From positions 62,001-126,000 of the forward strand of contig NC_089394.1 in assembly GCF_003171515.1 (NCBI RefSeq): DNA of 64,000 nt. The letters run 5' to 3'. The position numbers and the translations under genes were made by a program. Each line of letters begins with the position of its first letter. The stretch's first letter is position 1. Below the pieces are notes generated by a model, which saw nothing but the letters and a program-made list of their open reading frames with translations, was not told where the DNA came from and searched no databases. The DNA is from Pyrenophora tritici-repentis. Taxonomy: Eukaryota > Ascomycota > Dothideomycetes > Pleosporales > Pleosporaceae. Shown here one piece after another: positions 28,823-38,212 of the stretch.

Positions 28823-29426
28823 GTTTCAGTGCGCCAAAGGATTGCATGTCTAATTACTTTTCCCCCTTAATGTCGCTTCTATGTTACCTGCTTTAAACTG
28901 CAGGGTTGCAGACCCGTCCCTCTCTCTATAATTAAGCAACAAAAACCCCTTACAGACCTCTACTAAGTAGTGCACTTTGTCTTCCTTTAGTGTTGCTTTA
29001 ATCTTTCGTGGCGTAGCATACTCGCTCCTTAATACTAGTTACACCTACTGAGCATTTGACCCCTTGTCTACCTACCAGAGATGTTAGTAATATTGTGTCT
29101 CTTATGTTCACTAACGAGATTCTGCGATCTATTCTGCGAGCTTGCCCAAGGCAAGCAAAGCGCGTATTTCAGTATGGTACGATACGCAGATATCTGAGCA
29201 CGCTACTGCATGCCGAGAGCATCCATAACGCCATGCCCGTGTAGACGAGTTTTAGCGATCTTGCTGCCCGTATAGAGAAACTGCTAGAAGCCACATTCCA
29301 CACCTTAAGTTGGTCCCTAGAGCCTGCGATCCTGATTTTCAAGATATAGGCTTTCTTTCTAGACCTCCAAGCGGTTAACTGAGACGGTTCGTCGCGCGTG
29401 GACAGGAGTATCTAAAGGAGGCTGAT
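28823..29426. other. No recognisable gene
   Basis: 3' flank of the NLR. A 62-codon frame at 29056 has no recognisable content. Confidence 0.5.
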
Positions 29427-29611
29427 TGTGGCGGTTATGAGGAGAAGCGGATCACGTGTGCCACGTGATGGTGATACATCGTGTAAACAGACCCTGCTGC
29501 TGCCTTCGTAGAAAAGCGAGCAGACAGAACACGAGAAGACACAATATAAAAAATATACTCTGATTACTGCCTCGCGCGGACACGCTTTGATTGACTGTAT
29601 TCACTACAACA
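29427..29611 (+). repeat. Solo LTR (185 bp)
   Basis: Begins TGTGGCGGTTATGAGG, ends CACTACAACA, and is flanked by a perfect 5-bp duplication CTGAT (29422-29426 and 29612-29616). A related copy lies at 36116-36339. Confidence 0.85.
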
Positions 29612-29780
29612 CTGATCGATAGTAGTAACTGTCACGGTTTGGGGTCTCTCCTGTTCTGCTTCTGCAGTCGCAACTCACTTATGGTAAAGGCGCGATGCCT
29701 ATTAAGGGCTAGTGCTGTTGATGGTCACCCACCTACATATACAGTTCGTAGCCTCACACAATACCACCTCAGTTCAATCC

Positions 29781-30058
29781 TCAATTCTTCAAGCACCCAC
29801 TATCCCCACAACGGTCCATAGAAGTACTCCACTTGGATGTGAGCCTGTCTTCGTGTCGGTAGAGGAAGCGTGTAACCCAGCTTTCGGAGACAGGCTGTGC
29901 AGCGACATTAGACGCGTAATTCTGCCAAATGGTCCAACGTTTGCAGAGCCTAACCCCTCCTGAACAAGCGCATACTAAGTGGGCCAATGTGCTGCGTGGG
30001 ATTAAAGGCGAGCGGCATGCAAAAAGCGGAAGCTGCAAGTGCATGTGAGTGTACGTAG
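29781..30058 (-). pseudogene. Fragment of a pogo-type transposase with its terminal repeat
   Basis: Reads SESWVTRFLYRHEDRLTSKWSTSMDR on the minus strand, matching the Tc5-type DNA-binding region of pogo-1. At 29985-30058 it is preceded by the GCATGCAAAAAGCGGAA..GTGCATGTGAGTGTA block, which is the element end. Only the N-terminal part remains, with a frame broken upstream of it. Confidence 0.7.
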
Positions 30059-30199
30059 ATTCTTCGTTGTATTCAAACATCCTAATTAGTTGATAGATCC
30101 AACATCTCACAATAGTGGTAGAAGTAGCTAATCGCAAAGAGAGTTAGTTGTCGGAACCCGCGCTCAGAACTATTCATAACCGTACAGCCCCTACACGGC

Positions 30200-30358
30200 T
30201 ATAGTCCGCAACAAGCAAGTCAAAGCCTTAATTAAGCCTCTATTAATAAGGAATCGGATCACTTTCTGGGACGTGTCTCCATGCACGGATATTTATTAGA
30301 TTTGTTTGCCACTATCGATAACAATTAAGCCGGCTTGACTTGCTTATTGCGGACTGTG
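30200..30358. mobile_element. hAT-type MITE (159 bp)
   Basis: Inverted ends TATAGTCCGCAACAAGCAAG and CACAGTCCGCAATAAGCAAG, flanked by the 8-bp duplication TACACGGC (30192-30199 and 30359-30366). It inserted into a copy of the dispersed repeat also seen at 34255 and 35885. No coding capacity. Confidence 0.85.
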
Positions 30359-30467
30359 TACACGGCGCTAGTACTTGTTAGGTAAGTATCCTGAACAACG
30401 ACTGTGCGCTGTGAATAAATCATGTGTAAGAACCGGAAACCGATTTCGGTCAGCACTGTAGGCGTTT
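30359..30467 (-). repeat. Dispersed repeat R2, copy 1
   Basis: Reverse complement of the blocks at 34255-34360 and 35885-35995, sharing TTTCCGGTTC, CAGCGCA.AGTCGTT and GGTACTAGCGCCGTG-like text. Its distal part lies on the other side of the MITE (30165-30199). Confidence 0.7.
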
Positions 30468-30668
30468 GCAGGTACCGCCATGACAATGCTAAGAAAGTGG
30501 GGCAGCAGTGGAGCGTCTGCTTAAAAGCAGGAATGGGGCCATATGCGAAAGGGAATCCGCCCACGATGTGCTTCCGCTAACATCACATTAGTTGATGCGT
30601 CGCCAAATCACTTTGGGAGGACAGTTCTATTAAGGTCGCTCTGATAGCCTCTAGAAACCTTATATAGG

Positions 30669-30719
30669 CAGACTTGTCAACAATCAAGCCGCCGATCGGC
30701 TTGATTGTTGACAAGTCTG
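30669..30719. mobile_element. 51-bp fold-back element with 8-bp target duplication
   Basis: A perfect palindrome with 23-bp arms (CAGACTTGTCAACAATCAAG start) around the 5-bp centre CCGAT. Flanks are TATATAGG (30661-30668) and TATACAGG (30720-30727), an 8-bp duplication with one C/T difference. The CAGAC end is of hAT type. It looks like a MITE reduced to its two terminal repeats. Confidence 0.75.
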
Positions 30720-30865
30720 TATACAGGTATCTCTGCTAGACAGAGAGGACTAACCCGCAGTCGCTCCTTCATACCCAGACTTCACGACACTCTTTTCTAC
30801 AATCCTTACTTTTACGTGAGCGACAAAAGCGTTCTCCACACACTCCTTTACGTACTTTCTTCACC

Positions 30866-31440
30866 ATGAAGTATGGTGTACTTACCCTTCTTCTCAGTGA
30901 CTTCACACTGTGCGCCGACTCCACGCCCCATACCGAAGACAACAGCTGATACAGAGCCCTGACGGATAAGGTCCTCGTTCACATAGCACCAACAACAGCC
31001 TCTTGCGCTGGCGCAGAGTTCCCCGAGGAGTGCACAGATGCGACGCAAGTAGCAAGAGCTATCAACGCGGCCTTCGAAACGTATGGAATCTCCTCGCTCA
31101 GGGAAAGGGTTAGCTTAGTGGCCGACATACTTTTCGAATCGGGCAACTTCAAGTACAACAAGAACCACTATCCAGGCAGGCCGGGGCAGGGCACAGGGAT
31201 GATGGCGATGCCCTCTTTTGTCAAGCCCTATGCGGAAAGCGTCGCTGGTGCCGTCGCTGTCGCGAAGGCGGAAGCCGCCGGAGGGGACACGGGCCTGGAC
31301 GCGCTTCTGGAGTTGGCCAACGGCAACGACGAGAAGAGTTTTAGGATCGCGGCTTGGTTCCTCAGCACACAGTGCACCGACTCCATTCAATCCGGGCTGG
31401 TTACGAGAGAGATAGATGGATTGCACAACCGTAACCGCTG
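30866..31440 (+). pseudogene. Secreted fungal protein with an in-frame TGA
   Basis: ATG 30866 begins a hydrophobic signal-like stretch (MKYGVLTLLLSDFTLC). A TGA at codon 28 (30947-30949) interrupts the frame, which then continues open to 31440. The body resembles a small conserved secreted protein of ascomycetes with FPEECTDATQ, ILFESGNFKYNKNHYPGRPGQGTG, MPSFVKPYAESV and AAWFLSTQC motifs. The extreme C-terminus no longer looks like the family, so a second lesion is likely there. The family has no known function. The stop is compatible with a CGA-to-TGA change. Confidence 0.65.
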
Positions 31441-32303
31441 AACGTGATACGTTGTGGCTGGCTACAACGCAGATAATGAACGGCGAGATCTAAGAAAATA
31501 TCAATTATGAATTTCATAACAATAGTAGTTACTCCGTCTACATTTCCCAGTTCAGTGATTTGCAGTTGGGGTAGTTTTGGAAGGCACACTACACTCTGCG
31601 CGTGATGCTCTTATCTGCATTTTCACAGCTTACGAATTTCGTTCAGATCACCAGGCTAGTGATAGATCTTGCCGACAAGCTACGCTGATGACTCGCCCTC
31701 AGTCGCAGGCCTCATCTTTCTACGAACCGCTAAATATGACTTAGACATGTTTCTTAACGTTCAGGCATCGCCGAATGGATTAGATGTGCAGATGCTTTTG
31801 TTGGATAAGGATGCAATAGCAGGTTGGGTCAGCGCTCGGTGTCAAAGAGGTTCGTATTCCTCGAGTGCTGAGATGTCTAAGAGCCGCACTGTGCGCCGTG
31901 GCTGGGACGGCCCCCACTAATTGCCAGGCCTTAGACAGCTCTTATTTCCGGCTCTGCAGGCAGCCATTTCCCTAGTCCTGCTCGTCCCCGTCGCAAAGAA
32001 CCATGCGAGACGCTACAACGACAACCTTTGTAAATCTATTCTATCTGCTGGCACCTTGCCCACTTGTGCACTCCTCTAACTTGAGTTCACAAGGCAAACA
32101 CTACCTCAGCGCAGATGGTGAGGCGAGGCGGCACAGGATGCTGGGCGCTTGATGTAGCCAGCAGCACTTTCTGCCTGGTTGCATGCACTGCCTCGCCAGG
32201 CTGCCTTCACTGCCTTGTCGCAACTATATTATTCTAATCTCACTACCACAGAAGTCGTTTGCGCCTCTAATTACCCAAGGACAAACCCCAAGCTGCAAGC
32301 GCC
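31441..32303. other. No recognisable gene
   Basis: Upstream flank of the HET-type NLR ruin. An 83-codon frame at 31669 has no recognisable content. Confidence 0.5.
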
Positions 32304-33747
32304 ATGCGGCTTCTCCATTTTGACGCGCTGGGCAGACTGATCTTGACAGACTTTCGCGGCAAGCCGATCCCGCCCTACGCTATCCTATCGCACCGATGGA
32401 GCGCCTTCGAAACTCTTATCGAAGACATATCAAATGGAAACTACAGAGAGAAAGAAGAAGGCTACTGGAAGCTCAGGTTCTGCGCCGAACAGGCGGCTCG
32501 GGACGGGCTGCAGTACTTCTAGATCGACATATGCTGCATTGACAGGTGGGTCTACAACGAGTGCTCGAAGGCGATCAACTCAATGTTTCAGTGGTACCGG
32601 AATGCGGTCCGATGCTACGTGTTTCTGTCAGATGTCTCAGTATCTTCTGCGACAGAGGTGTTCCAGCGCAGCAGCTAGGAGGCATCTTTTTGGGGGAGCG
32701 ATTGGTTCACTAGAAGTTGGAGGCTCCAGGAGCTGATCCCGCCAGTGTTAGTCGAGTTCCTCTTGCGCGAAGGACAGCAAGTAGGTGACAAAGTATCACT
32801 TGATCGACTACTACACGATGTTACCAGCATTCCGTTCGCGGCACTGTGAAACTATCCTTTAGACCAGTTCAGCACATGTGAACAAGGCGGTGGGTTGAGA
32901 ATCGCATAACAACAGAAGAAGAAGACATCGTGTACTGCCTGCTTGGAGTTCTTGGCATCTCAATGCCCTTTACGTATGGCGACGGACAGGAGACTGCACG
33001 AAGGAGACTGCAGGCCGGGATAGGGGGAAGCGGCAGCGCACCATCAGTCATTCCATTCTCACAAAACGAGTCTTTCGTGGTTTGTGAATCACAGCTCGCC
33101 GAACTCGAAGCAAAGCTTTTTAGCGACGACCAGACCACTACTACGCTATCAATAGTCGTGCAAGCGGCAGCGTGCATGAACGCTAGTAGTATGACGTTGC
33201 AGCAGCACCAAGCACAGCTACCTGAGCACAAAAAAGCAGCTCTCGAGTACAGCGATGACTCGTCTGAAGGCAAGCTGCGGGGATCTGGTCTGGAAATCAC
33301 TGTGACTGCTACACTATTTCTCTCTATCAGCCAAGTCCGCCATGTTAATGCGATCGCTGCAGACTATTTCTTGCTTGCTGCATGCGTAGATCTAAATGAC
33401 ATCCCGCTCGATCTTCTAAAGGCAGCTTCGCCACGGGCCAGTGAAGATGCCATCAAAGTACTTGACAGGTATGTGTTCGCCACGGGGCGACCTGCTGAGT
33501 CAGCACTCAATGTTCATCGACTCGTCCATCATGCGCTGCGAAAGAGGCTGCAGGTGCAGGGACGGCTCTAAGAATGGATTCAACGCACAATTACACAGCT
33601 ACTCTGGGGGTTTCCAAACAACGATCACGGTAACAGAAGCAAGTGGAGACGACTGCTTCCGCACACACAGTATGTTCTGTCGTATAGTTAGAGTGATAAT
33701 GACAAGGAGAGATTAGACCTTGCATGGAACTGTGCAATGACTCCGTA
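32304..33747 (+). pseudogene. HET-domain NLR ruin with its NB-ARC core deleted
   Basis: From ATG 32304 the text follows the HET domain of fungal HET-NLR proteins: MRLLHFDALGRLIL, YAILSHRW, IDICCID, INSMFQWYRNA, CYVFLSDV, WFTRSWRLQEL and, later, CLLGVLGISMPFTYGDG. In-frame stops occur at 32520 (TAG), 32676 (TAG) and 32847 (TGA), and there is a frameshift near 32905. After the NB-ARC entry (ESQLAELEAKLFS) about 200 residues, including the P-loop, are missing. The text resumes with the winged-helix region (VRHVNAIAADYFLLAACVDLNDIPLDLL and LNVHRLVHHALRKRL) and runs, past another stop at 33570, towards the TPR region (SDNDKERLDLAWNCAM). It ends at a pogo-type MITE. Confidence 0.8.
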
Positions 33748-33997
33748 AACTCTCATGCACTTGCAGTTTCCGGTTCTTGCAAGCAATCAATCTTTCATCC
33801 CACTCTCGCCTAATGACCGAAGAGCGCTAGCTCTTGTCAGCAGTTCCTTTTGTAGAGACAACAGTATCTCCTAGCCAATTGAAATCAGACGCTTACAGAA
33901 TCTAAGATGTTTTGGGCAAGCACTCACGAATCGAGACGGTAGATCGTGTGGGATGAAAGCCAGGCAGCATGCAAAAAGCGGAAACTGCATGAGAGTG
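33748..33997. mobile_element. Pogo-type MITE (250 bp)
   Basis: Flanked by TA (33746-33747 and 33998-33999). Inverted ends ACTCTCATGCA..GTTTCCG..CATCCCAC match the dispersed block at 3046, 29985 and about 50030. No transposase. It marks the 3' limit of the HET-NLR ruin. Confidence 0.75.
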
Positions 33998-34254
33998 TAT
34001 TCTAAAGTGCAGTCATCATTAGATGGAGAATGACCAATCACATAGACTACTCTGCAGCGAACATCTAGCGCTAAGCCATATACAGAAGGTGGGGCTATGC
34101 AAAACCGTTGCGCATCTGCGTGGAGGGGTGAAGCCGCAATCGCTAATGATTGTAGGCCAGCGCATCCACTGAAGCCGAGCACTCGGGAGAGAGACCATGC
34201 GTGAAGCAGTGGAAAATCATGTTTTTGTGGATAAGCCCGCGATACCTACAGTGG

Positions 34255-34360
34255 TACAGTGCTGACCAAAATTGGTTTCCGGTTCGCGCACATCATTTGT
34301 TCAAAGCGCATAGTCGTTACTTCCCTGACAGGTACTAGCGCCGTGCAGGGGATGTACGGT
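34255..34360 (+). repeat. Dispersed repeat R2, copy 2
   Basis: TACAGTGCTGACC..GGTTTCCGGTTC..CATCATTTGTTC..GGTACTAGCGCCGTGCAGGGG, shared with 30359-30467 and 35885-35995. Family unknown; possibly the end of a transposon. Confidence 0.7.
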
Positions 34361-34789
34361 TATGAATGGTTCTCACTATAAGCAGTCCTGGACTTTCTCA
34401 TCGCCAATGAACCTGCTGAGGAATGTCGAATGGCCGGTATATGCGTAGCGGAAAGGAGTCGATAAGACAGGCCTGCCGTGCGACTAGCATTCAGTACACG
34501 CGATGGGATAGATGCTGGCTGTGTGACCACGTCGTCTCCTTCCCTCACGGTCACAATGAACGAGCGATCCAAAGTCCTGCCAAGACCTTGATGGAGCTTA
34601 CCCAGGGCTAATGGCATGAGCGAGAAGATCCGTAGGTGATCATGTCCTCGTTTACTGACTGTGTTCTTATCTTGCTCTCGCCGCGCACTCACTGCAAGCG
34701 TGCTCAGGTTCGTCGCTTCCTTACTCGTACAAGCCCAGCCGTCACAGATGCTATCCCTTACTACAATGGAGTACAATGACGAGCTATGG

Positions 34790-35630
34790 GGAAGGCATCG
34801 ACGAGCCGTTCACGCGATATGTGAGAGTATGAGGCAGGCTACTCGGGATCAAGTAGGCCTCAGTCTTGCGCAGAAAGTACCCTGTAGTGCCCCCAGTCAG
34901 CTCTTGGGCCTCAACCAGGTAGTAGAGATTGATCGAGACAGATTCATCGCTTCGGTCGAGCCAAATGTCACCATGGAGGCGCTAGTTCAATTGACGAAGA
35001 TAGAGGGGCTGATCCCCACCGTAATTGCTCCTTCGAGGGCCACAACTGTAGCGGACGCTTTTGCCACTGCGACTTTCGGATCTTCGTCTTTCCAGTTCGG
35101 GACTTTTGATTGCGCAGTTTTGTCTCTTGAGGCTGTCCTTCCTGATGGACAGTACGTCATGGCAAAGCTCGGTGATGGTGATGATGCAGATCGGCTGTTC
35201 GAAATTTTAGGCGCGCCGGACAGCCCTGCCCTAATCACACTACTAGAAATTGCGCTCACCCCAGCGTGGGGTTATGTCGAGATGACCTACTAGTCCGTCT
35301 CTTCGGTATCGGGCGCAAGGCTCCGAATGGAGCCTAAAGGACCCAACTCGCTAATTCTCGATAGAGCGGCGGTGGATGAATCTACCGACTTCGTGGACAG
35401 TGTCATGTTCGACTAGTCCTCGGGTGTTGTTGTCACTGGGCGGCTCACGCCCGCAGCAGATCGTATCCACAGCCGCTTTGGGAAGAAGCACACATTTGTG
35501 CAACATGCCAAGTCGATTTGTAGCGCACTACGGTACAAACATGAATCATACGTTGAAACGGTTCCACTGGAAATCTATCTTTTCCGGTATTCTGACTGTC
35601 TTGCAGCGCCAACGCGAATAAAAAGACGCT
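34790..35630 (+). pseudogene. FAD-binding (delta24-sterol-reductase-like) oxidase ruin
   Basis: From about 34910 the text follows the FAD-binding_4 fold of DIMINUTO/DHCR24-like fungal oxidases: VVEIDRDRFIASVEPNVTMEALVQ, then FGSSSFQFGTFDCAVLSLEAVLPDGQYV, ALITLLEIALTPAWGYVEMTY, DFVDSVMFD, SSGVVVTGRLTP and, near the end, PLEIYLFRYS. Stops at 35291 (TAG) and about 35416 (TAG) break the frame. The usual GGGF-type segment between PSRAT and FGSSS is shortened, and the N-terminus is not recognisable. Members bind FAD and reduce or oxidise sterol or other double bonds, often at membranes. This copy is non-functional. Confidence 0.65.
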
Positions 35631-35884
35631 CTGGCGGCCGCAGAGACAGCTCAGTAATCCAAGATTGTGTTAGGTTGGTACAAGATATTGTTTTGCCTAC
35701 CGAATCTGTGGAGCCGCACATACAGAACTCCCTCTTGCAAGAGTCCACTTGGCCGATCAATATAGCTCGAGTCCAACCACACAGCACATTTGGCAGGCGT
35801 AGACATGACATGAGGGCCACGTTGGATTCTGTTCTGTGGCATATCCGAGCGCTGAGTTTGGACCTACCGCGCAGTAGCAAAGCC

Positions 35885-35995
35885 AGATACAGTACTGAGC
35901 GAAATCTGTTTCCGGTCCTTGCACATCGTTTGTTCACAGCGTACGGTCGTTCTCTAGAATACCTACCTGACAGGTACTAGCGCTGTGCAGAGGCG
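35885..35995 (+). repeat. Dispersed repeat R2, copy 3
   Basis: Same order of shared blocks as copy 2, ending GACAGGTACTAGCGCTGTGCAGAGG. Confidence 0.7.
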
Positions 35996-36115
35996 GGTTT
36001 CGACAACCAATGCCCTTTGCCATTAGTTGCCTCTATCAGCAGCGTGAAATACTAGATCTATTTACTAATTAACATAAATATATACAACAAAAACTCCACT
36101 TAGCGCTAGCATATA

Positions 36116-36339
36116 TGTGACGGTTATGAGGAGAAGCAGATCACGTGTTGGTGGTCTGGTGCTGCTCCCTCACTTTATTGAGCACCTCTTACTTCAGCTG
36201 GATTATAGATACGTCATGTAAACAGAACCTGCTGCTGCCTTCGTAAAAAGGCGAGCAGACACAATACTACAACATATACAATATACTCTGATTACTGCCT
36301 CGCGCGGTTACACTTTAATTGACTGCATTCACTGTGACA
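36116..36339 (+). repeat. LTR related to the solo LTR at 29427
   Basis: Begins TGTGACGGTTATGAGG and shares TACTCTGATTACTGCCTCG with the 29427 copy; it ends CACTGTGACA. The five bases on each side (ATATA and TTTGC) do not match, unlike the 29427 copy. It abuts the truncated hAT transposase. Confidence 0.7.
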
Positions 36340-37316
36340 TTTGCACCGCTGTGAGCGCCTGTTAACTGAGGCAGCGCAATAGGCAGATCAACAAGCTTGC
36401 CGTCCGTATTTACAAAGTGGGCGACAACGCCGAGAAAGCCGCGCTTGCTACCTTTTGTCGTCCACGAGTCAAAGCTTATATGTATCTTGCTTAGCGACTG
36501 CGACAAAGCCATAATAATCCGCGGCTTAAGGTGGTCGTATACCCGAAAAACGTATCGCGCAACGCTTGTCCGCGACGTCCAGATCGCGCGGGCTGCGTCG
36601 GGATTGGCAGCCTCAAGCACGAGGCGAAAAGCTGGTGTTTCAAGCTCGCGGAGTAGGTAATTGTTTTCAAGAAGCCATGTAACAGCAGCAGCTCGAAAAG
36701 CATAGATATTAAAGCCCGATAGGTGGTTGGCGAGCTCCTAAGTGAGGCTAAGTTTACCGTTAACGATTACCTAGCGGAGACGCGATAATTTAGCTAGTTC
36801 TGGTTGCTTGCCAGCTGCCCAGACTGAGTGGGTTTTAAGGTGACGAGCTGCTGCGGATACAGCGTCTGTAACAAGGTACACTCCTCTGCTATTAATGTCG
36901 ACCTTCTTGCGTCGATAGCAATCATGACAGACCCAATATATCTGGCTAGGATTGCGGCGGAGAGCAACACGATAGCCGTAATCAAACACCCAACTTCTGC
37001 GATTTGACGGCGGATCTAACAGTACCATATACTTTGGGATACGCGCCCAGTCTAACCCAGTATAGTCGTCCTCCAAGCGGGCGTCCAGACTCGTATCTAA
37101 TTTAGCTCTATCGTTATCTACTAAGGCTTCTGTAGCGGCTTGGCTGCTATTAACGGTGGGCGCAACGATCGTGGATTTAGGTTATGAGTCTCGAAACTGC
37201 GACTCAAAGGTTGACGACGATACAGCGGATTGGGAGGTAACGGCTGCCTTAGTAGCTAGGCTTATTTTAACGCGTTTACGGCTAAGAGCCGCGTGGGATT
37301 TATGCGCGCGCTTCAT
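36340..37316 (-). pseudogene. Truncated hAT transposase (hAT-C)
   Basis: From ATG 37316 the minus strand reads a basic N-terminus (MKRAHKSHAALSRKRVK), a stop near 37184, a BED-like zinc-finger region (YTGLDWARIPKYM, then IYWVCHDCYRRKK) and the start of the catalytic core (IHISFDSWTTKGSKRGFLGVVAHFVN). It stops at GAHSGANV, where the LTR begins. The entire C-terminal half and the dimerisation domain are missing. It resembles hAT-B (55487-58881) closely in domain order and motifs, and has several stops. Confidence 0.85.
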
Positions 37317-38212
37317 CGCAGAGGCAAAGAAAAAAGACTGTAACACTAAAAATTGTTGAGAATATCTGGGTTCAGTCCAGGGTAGAAGGTGATTGAGAGT
37401 CACGTGATGTGCTGGTGTGGCAGGCACTGCCCGATGGGCAATAGCACCCACCACAACAGCAAAAGTCCTAGAGACACTCAACACGATAGTCAATACAATA
37501 CGTTGCAGCCACCCCGCCTTATCCCTCCTCCCACTCGGTTATCCATAGTAGTCATACTACTAGAGGGACTTTGTTCCAATAAAAATGATACATATATAGG
37601 ATTGCTAGACGCGTTGTTAACGCGTTGTTGACGCGTTAAGGCGGGCGAGGCGAGGTGTTAGATCAGTTTTGGTGCTGACTAAGGTTGAAAATCCAAAACT
37701 CAACACTAAAAAAGTATCGCTAACATGAAAACAGGTTGCCTAGTATATAGCGTCAAGCCGATCAAGCCAACCAAGCCGACCAAGCCAACAATGACCTCTG
37801 GCTTGGCTTGCTAACAAATTTGTATGGCTCAGCTTGGCTTGTTCGGTGGCAAGTATGATGGCGCATTCACTGGTTGTAGTGCACAACCAGGTTGACAAGG
37901 TAGACCTCCTCACGATTTATACACAAATCCGGCTGACTGTACTCACACAGCAGAACATCCAGGCAGGCTTCCAGACGACAGGGCTTATCTCTCCTTGTCC
38001 AGACATAGATCAATCTTGAAGTGTACCGAGGGCCTGGGACTGGCTAGAAATCAATAGTGCACATTGCTGCTAATAATTAGACAAACTACAAGATCTAAAA
38101 TTTACATTTATCGCAACAATAAAAACGCATCTCCGGCCAAATCAACCGTTTAGATCCGCAACTGCGAAACTTATTTTATTGCAGGGCGTCAAAACTTCTC
38201 GGTAGAGATCTT
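37317..38212. other. hAT-C terminal region and gene-poor spacer
   Basis: 37740-37850 is rich in CAAGCCAA and its complement GGCTTGGCTTG, which look like hAT subterminal repeats belonging to the truncated hAT-C. The rest is featureless. Confidence 0.5.
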
